Assembly (NCBI RefSeq): GCF_024298965.1
Contig: NZ_CP085193.1
Location: 5,208,001-5,272,000, forward strand
Origin: Streptomyces rapamycinicus NRRL 5491
Lineage (GTDB): Bacteria > Actinomycetota > Actinomycetes > Streptomycetales > Streptomycetaceae
Direction: 5' to 3'
DNA: 64,000 bases
In this document: piece after piece, positions 59,701 through 64,000 of the stretch
Layout: the number at the start of each line of letters is the position of its first letter
Numbering within the stretch: position 1 is the stretch's first letter
Translations under genes and position numbers: made by a program
Notes under the pieces: model-generated
What the model was told of the DNA's origin: nothing
What the model saw: the letters and a program-made list of their open reading frames with translations, nothing else
Databases searched by the model: none

Positions 59701-62700
59701 TGGCCGTCAGCGTCACGCCTTCGGACGTCGTGCGGGTGATCCGGACGCGCAGTGCGGAAGCGCCGGCAGCGTGGAGGGTCACCCCCTCCCACGAGAACGG
59801 GAGCAGGACGTGCCCGGGGTGGTGAGGGAGATCGGTCAGGCTCATCGCGTGCAACGCGGCGTCGAGCAGGGCGGGGTGCAGCACGAACCCGTCGGCGTCG
59901 GCATCGCTCGGGAGCCGCACTTCGGCCAGCACCTCGGCGCCCTGCCGCCAGGCGGCCGAGAGGCCCCGGAAGGAAGGTCCGTAGTCGAGCCCGGCTTCGG
60001 CGAACCGCTCGTACAGACCGTCGAGATCCGCCGGAGCCGCCCCGGCCGGGGGCCAAGGGGCGTTCTGGGCCTCGGGTGTGACCGCGCCGCGACTCACGAG
60101 GCCGGTGGCGTGCCGCAGCCACGGCTGATCGTCCGGGGCGTCCTCGGCTCGGGAGTAGACGGTGAGCGTCCGGACGCCGTTGTCGTCCGGCTCGGCCACG
60201 GTGACCTGGAGCTGGGTGGCACCGTCCTGCGGAATGACCAGCGGGGTCTCCAGGGTCAACTCGTCCAGACGGTCACAACCGACCTCGTCCCCAGCACGCA
60301 TCGCCATCTCGACAAAGGCCGTACCCGGCAGCAACACCCGGCCCATGACCACGTGATCCGCCAGCCACGAATGCGACCCCACCGACAACCGCCCCGTCAG
60401 CACCACCCCAGCACCATCAGGCGACCGCACCACCGCCCCCAACAACCCATGCTCCACCACACCCAACCCCACAGCCGACACATCACCCGACACCACCGGC
60501 ACATCAAGCCAATAACGCCGCCGCTGAAAGGCATACGTCGGCAACTCGACCCGCCGCGCACCCCCGAACAACGAGGACCAGTCCACCGCCACACCATGGA
60601 CATACGCCTCCCCCACAGACCGCAAAAACCGGTCCAACCCGCCATCGTCACGACGCAGCGACCCCAAAACCACAGCCCCCGCACCCGCCGCGTCAATGCT
60701 CTCCTGCACCCCGACCGCGAGCACCGGATGCGCACTGGCCTCAATAAACACATCGAAACCGTCGTCAAGGAGCGCCTTGGTCGCGGTCGCGAAACGCACC
60801 GTCTCCCGCAGATTCCGATACCAGTACTCCGCATCCAGCTGCTCGGTGTCGATCCAGTCACCCGTCACCGTGGAGAAGAACGGCACCCGGGACCGCACCG
60901 GAGCAATCCCGCCCAACTCCTCCAACAACCGCTCCCGCAACACCTCCACACCCACCGAATGCGACGCGTAATCCACCTCAACCCGCCGCGCCCGCACCCC
61001 CTCCACCCCACACACCCCAACAAACTCATCCAACGCCTCCCCATCACCCGACACCACAACCGAGGACGGCCCATTGACAGCCGCCACACCGACCCGGCCA
61101 TCCCACCGCTCCAACAGCACACCAACCTCGTCGGCGGAAACCGCCACTGACACCATGCCCCCACCACCCGCCAACACCCTCAACGCCCGACTCCGCAAAG
61201 CCACCACACGCGCCCCGTCCTCCAACGACAACGCACCCGCCACACACGCCGCCGCAATCTCCCCCTGCGAATGCCCCACCACCGCACCCGGCACCACACC
61301 AAAGGACTCCCACAACGCCCCCAACGACACCATCACCGCCCACAACACCGGCTGCACCACATCCACCCGCCCCAACGCAGACCCGTCCTCCAACACCCCC
61401 GCCAACGACCAATCCACATACGCCGACAAAGCCCGCTCACACTCCGCCATCCGCCCCGCAAACACCGACGAAACCCCCAACAACTCCACCGCCATCCCCA
61501 CCCACTGCGACCCCTGCCCCGGAAACACCACCACCGACTTCCCCACACCCGAACCCCCACCAGCAACCAACCCCGGAGCCGAAACCCCCTCGGCCAACGC
61601 CACCAAACCAGCACGAAGCCCCCCGACACCATCCCCCACCACCACCGCCCGATCCGGCAACGCCGCCCGCGACGCCGCGAGAGACAGCCCCACATCGGCC
61701 GGACACAGATCCGTACGGCCCTCCGTGAACGACACCAGACGCCCCGCCTGCTCACGCAGCGCCCGTTCACCCCGAGCCGACAGCGGCCAGACAACCGGCC
61801 CATCCGCCGCCAGATCCCCCGGCCCCTCCACGACCCCGGCATCATCGGCCTCGACGACCTGCTCAAGGATCACGTGCGCATTGGTCCCACTGACCCCGAA
61901 GGAGGAGATGCCGGCCCGGCGCGGACGGCCGTCCACCTCCGGCCACTCCCGGGCCTCCGTCAACAGCGACACCCCACCCGACGACCAGTCCACATGCGGC
62001 GACGGCTCATCCACATGCAACGTGCGCGGCAGTACCCCGTGCCGCATCGCCATCACCATCTTGATCACACCCGCCACACCCGCCGCCGCCTGCGCATGCC
62101 CGATATTCGACTTCAACGACCCCAACCACAGAGGCCGATCAACCGCACGCCCCTGCCCATACGTCGCCAACAACGCCTGCGCCTCGATCGGATCACCCAG
62201 CGTCGTCCCCGTCCCATGCCCCTCCACCACATCGACATCACCCGACGACAACCCCGCACCCACCAACGCCTGCCGGATCACCCGCTGCTGCGACGGACCA
62301 TTCGGCGCCGTCAAACCATTCGACGCACCATCCTGATTCACCGCACTACCCCGCACCACCGCCAACACCCGAAGCCCACGCCGCCGCGCCTCCGACAACC
62401 GCGTCACCAACAACACACCCACACCCTCGCCCCAGCCGGTGCCGTCCGTGGCGGCTGCGAACGCCTTGCACCGGCCGTCCGCCGCAAGCCCGCGCTGCCT
62501 GCTGAACTCCACGAAGGCGCCCGGGGTGGCCATCAGCGCCACCCCGCCCGCCAGCGCCATCGAGCACTCGCCCTTCCGCAGCGCCTGGGCGGCCAGATGC
62601 AGCGCCACCAGCGACGACGAGCACGCCGTGTCCACCGTCAGCGCCGGGCCCTCCAGCCCGAAGGTGTACGCCACCCGCCCGGACACCACACTGGCCGAAG

Positions 62701-64000
62701 TACCGGTCAGCAGATAGCCCTCGGTGCTCTCCGCCGCCTGCTGGACGAGTGCCGCGTACTCCTGGCCGCTGACCCCCACGAACACCCCGGTGTGGCTGCC
62801 CCGCAGCGAGGACGGATCGATCCCGGCCCGCTCCAGCGCCTCCCACGACGCCTCCAGCAGGAGCCGCTGCTGCGGGTCCATGGCCAGCGCCTCACGTGGG
62901 CTGATCCCGAAGAACTCCGCGTCGAAGTCGCCGACGCCGTTCACGAAGCCGCCCTCGCGGACGTACGACGTGCCGGGGTGGTCGGGATCCGGGTGGTACA
63001 ACGCGTCCACGTCCCAGCCCCGGTCGGTGGGGAACGTGGTCATCCCGTCACGGCCCTCGGCCACCAGCCGCCACAGGTCCTCGGGCGACTCCACATCGCC
63101 CGGGAGGCGGCAGGCCATCGCCACGATCGCGACGGGGTCGTCATCGGCGGCGGCCACCGCCGTGGCCTCGGTGACGTCCTCCACACCGAGCAGCTCGGCA
63201 CGCAGGTGCTGGGCCAGCGCGTTCGGCGAGGGGTGGTCGAAGACGAGAGTGGCGGGCAGCCGCAGTCCGGTGGCGGCGTTCAGCCGGTTGCGGAGTTCCA
63301 CGGCGGTGAGCGAGTCGAAGCCCAGCTCCTTGAACGCCTTCGCCGCGTCCACCGCTTCCTGCGAGGCGTGCCCGAGCACGGCGGCCACGTCGGCGCGCAC
63401 CAGGTCCAGCAGGATCCGCCGGCGTTCGGGTTCGGACGCGGCGACCAGTCGGCGGTGCAGCGCCGAGCCCCCCGCGCCGGTGGCGTCGCCGGACGCGGCG
63501 ACGCGCCGGGACGGCTGCCTGCGCACCAGCCCCTGGAACAGCGCGGGTAGCGCACCTGCCCTGCGGAGCGCGGCCACGTCGAGGTGGAGGGGGAGCAGCA
63601 CCGCGTGTCCTCGAGCCAGCGCGGCCTCGAACAGGTCCAGGGCGTCCTCTGTGGCCAGAGGAGCCATCCCGGCGCGCGTCATCCGGCTGATGTCGGCGTC
63701 GTCGAGGTGCGCGGTCATGCCGCTGGCCTCCTGCCACAGACCCCAGGCGAGGGACTGGGCGGGCAGGCCCTGGGCCCGGCGGTGCTGGGCGAGCGCGTCC
63801 AGATAACTGTTCGCCGCCGCGTAGTTCGCCTGACCAGGACCACCCAAGGTCCCGGACGCCGAGGAGAACAGCACAAACGCCGACAGATCCACATCGCGGG
63901 TCAGCTCATGCAGATGCCACGCCGCGTCCACCTTCGGGCGCAACACCGTCTCCACCCGCTCGGGCGTCAGGGATTCCACCACCGCGTCATCCAGGACACC
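56732..64000 (-). CDS. Type I polyketide synthase, 5' end beyond the window
   Basis: Partial: the frame is open at 64000, inside a KR (GVLDD, then NYAAAN). Order: [KR]-ACP (GFDSLTAV ~63310), then a full module. KS has Cys at ~62625. AT is methylmalonyl type (GHSQGE ~61275; YASH ~60970). DH shows HGLLGAVV ~60450 and DYGPSF. ER shows GVNFRDVLL ~58880 and [11 protein letters not shown] ~58560. KR shows [10 protein letters not shown] and LDD, B-type. ACP lies at ~57120. A C-terminal docking helix follows ([20 protein letters not shown]). It feeds the next synthase, 25 bases downstream; its module adds a fully reduced methyl-branched unit. Confidence 0.95.
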   Translation of the reverse strand, partial: GVLDDAVVESLTPERVETVLRPKVDAAWHLHELTRDVDLSAFVLFSSASGTLGGPGQANYAAANSYLDALAQHRRAQGLPAQSLAWGLWQEASGMTAHLDDADISRMTRAGMAPLATEDALDLFEAALARGHAVLLPLHLDVAALRRAGALPALFQGLVRRQPSRRVAASGDATGAGGSALHRRLVAASEPERRRILLDLVRADVAAVLGHASQEAVDAAKAFKELGFDSLTAVELRNRLNAATGLRLPATLVFDHPSPNALAQHLRAELLGVEDVTEATAVAAADDDPVAIVAMACRLPGDVESPEDLWRLVAEGRDGMTTFPTDRGWDVDALYHPDPDHPGTSYVREGGFVNGVGDFDAEFFGISPREALAMDPQQRLLLEASWEALERAGIDPSSLRGSHTGVFVGVSGQEYAALVQQAAESTEGYLLTGTSASVVSGRVAYTFGLEGPALTVDTACSSSLVALHLAAQALRKGECSMALAGGVALMATPGAFVEFSRQRGLAADGRCKAFAAATDGTGWGEGVGVLLVTRLSEARRRGLRVLAVVRGSAVNQDGASNGLTAPNGPSQQRVIRQALVGAGLSSGDVDVVEGHGTGTTLGDPIEAQALLATYGQGRAVDRPLWLGSLKSNIGHAQAAAGVAGVIKMVMAMRHGVLPRTLHVDEPSPHVDWSSGGVSLLTEAREWPEVDGRPRRAGISSFGVSGTNAHVILEQVVEADDAGVVEGPGDLAADGPVVWPLSARGERALREQAGRLVSFTEGRTDLCPADVGLSLAASRAALPDRAVVVGDGVGGLRAGLVALAEGVSAPGLVAGGGSGVGKSVVVFPGQGSQWVGMAVELLGVSSVFAGRMAECERALSAYVDWSLAGVLEDGSALGRVDVVQPVLWAVMVSLGALWESFGVVPGAVVGHSQGEIAAACVAGALSLEDGARVVALRSRALRVLAGGGGMVSVAVSADEVGVLLERWDGRVGVAAVNGPSSVVVSGDGEALDEFVGVCGVEGVRARRVEVDYASHSVGVEVLRERLLEELGGIAPVRSRVPFFSTVTGDWIDTEQLDAEYWYRNLRETVRFATATKALLDDGFDVFIEASAHPVLAVGVQESIDAAGAGAVVLGSLRRDDGGLDRFLRSVGEAYVHGVAVDWSSLFGGARRVELPTYAFQRRRYWLDVPVVSGDVSAVGLGVVEHGLLGAVVRSPDGAGVVLTGRLSVGSHSWLADHVVMGRVLLPGTAFVEMAMRAGDEVGCDRLDELTLETPLVIPQDGATQLQVTVAEPDDNGVRTLTVYSRAEDAPDDQPWLRHATGLVSRGAVTPEAQNAPWPPAGAAPADLDGLYERFAEAGLDYGPSFRGLSAAWRQGAEVLAEVRLPSDADADGFVLHPALLDAALHAMSLTDLPHHPGHVLLPFSWEGVTLHAAGASALRVRITRTTSEGVTLTATDDAGQPVISIDSLVLRSVSAEQLRMAQTMTSNSLFQLDWVAAPSVTPSVASSMTSPGSTDGWATLDTGGAGPAPALPAHPDLIALADAIGSGAESPEVVVAPFHTESDGTPAAIHEAVGRALSMVQAWLAEERFGSSRLLVVTRGAIATRAHEDVEDLAAAAVWALVRSAQSENPGRFVLADIDGGESSWAALAAAVHTEEPQVAVRAGEVFLPRLARWGGDDTLTVPAGERAWRLEAMEKGTLDGLALVPGPEAVEESLGSGQVRVGVRAAGVNFRDVLLTLGVVGQEGLGSEGAGVVLEVGPDVVGLGVGDRVFGLFPGSIGSVAVADCRMVARMPEGWSFAEAASVPVVFLTAYYGLVDLAGLGSGESVLVHAAAGGVGMAAVQLARHVGAEVWATASPVKWGVLREMGLDAERIASSRDLEFGERFLAATGGRGVDVVLNSLAGEFVDVSLGLLAGGGRFLELGKTDVREGVAGYRAFDLIEAGPERIGEMLSELMSLFREGVLRPLPLTVWDVRRAREAFRFMGQARHVGKVVLTVPVPLDGQGTVLITGGTGVLGALVARHLVEARGVRRLVLTSRRGLAAEGAEELCAELSALGAEVSVVACDVADREALAEVIARIGDLSGVVHAAGVLDDAVVESLTPERVETVLRPKADAAWHLHELTRDVDLSAFVLFSSASGTLGGPGQANYAAANSYLDALAQHRRAQGLPAQSLAWGLWQEASGMTGHLDRTDLRRMGGSGVSGLSNDEGLALFDTALAAERAQLFPIRLNTSELAARADLLPPLLRGLTRGPSRKTLMGGQAAVDRSALPHRLAGLSAGERHSVLMDLVRDQVAAVLGHASSDTVQANRAFKDIGFDSLTAVELRNRLNAATGLRLPAALVFDHPTPAALVRHLLAELVADTEPQDDPDGTEARVRQALAAIPITRLRDAGLMDALLELAGLYEEPSVPGDGDGGGGAEDKDGRIDTMDTQSLIELALQQSES
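57509..57796 (-). repeat. Direct repeat copy 1 within KR
   Basis: This 288-base tract is nearly identical to 63713-64000 (same offset of 6,204 bases throughout, only a handful of mismatches). It codes for the KR core around [12 protein letters not shown] in both successive modules. The copy at the window edge probably continues beyond it. Confidence 0.85.
61964..62353 (-). repeat. Direct repeat copy B within a KS region
   Basis: Partner of 50191-50580. Both copies keep unusual codon choice (coding strand rich in GTG, GGT and TTG), while the DNA on either side returns to GC-ending codons. This supports recent transfer between the KS domains of different modules. Confidence 0.75.
63713..64000 (-). 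repeat. Direct repeat copy 2 within KR
   Basis: Partner of 57509-57796, truncated by the window edge. It encodes the KR of the upstream, incompletely seen module. Confidence 0.85.

Overview
The window is high-GC actinobacterial DNA, almost certainly a Streptomyces chromosome. The evidence is the strong G/C third-codon bias, the S10-spc-alpha and str ribosomal operons in their usual actinobacterial order, GTG and TTG starts, a common Streptomyces intergenic repeat, a TTA codon in a pathway regulator, and a modular type I polyketide synthase (PKS) locus with a large LAL-type LuxR regulator.

Bases 1-5,700: the tail of an unrecognised protein and a small membrane protein on the plus strand, then a tightly overlapping minus-strand stress-signalling operon. 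That operon runs rsbR, rsbS, rsbT, an ATPase-phosphatase fusion, and a SpoIIE-type phosphatase. Bases 5,650-23,460 (minus strand): the S10/spc/alpha block from rpsJ to rplQ and truA, including secY, adk, map, infA and rpoA. Several strong hairpins separate its transcription segments.

Bases 24,000-32,100: an accessory island between the S10 and str operons. It holds a membrane-anchored DUF3152 metalloprotease-like protein, a decayed patch with two broken Uma2 genes and a broken helix-turn-helix gene, and a GNAT-membrane fusion. It also holds a Tat/lipobox PIG-L deacetylase with a predicted beta-propeller, and a pair of proteins (SRPBCC and histone-H1-like) with oppositely charged tails. Bases 32,150-36,572 (minus): tuf, fusA, rpsG, rpsL with a clear promoter. 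The rpsJ and rpsL operons share a nearly identical structured leader element.

Bases 37,000-64,000: an FG-GAP propeller protein, then a biosynthetic locus. It comprises a LAL activator containing a TTA codon, a TetR/MFS efflux pair sharing one operator, an FAD aromatic-type monooxygenase divergent from a PhyH-type dioxygenase, and two PKS genes. The upstream PKS runs off the window as ...KR-ACP | KS-AT(methylmalonyl)-DH-ER-KR-ACP-dock. The downstream PKS is dock-KS-AT(malonyl)-DH-KR-ACP | KS-AT(malonyl)-inactive KR-ACP, with no thioesterase. The predicted chain end is a beta-keto-thioester next to an alkene, which must be released or cyclised by an enzyme in trans. Shared CCCCTA-type motifs upstream of the LAL gene and between the tailoring genes are candidate pathway operators.
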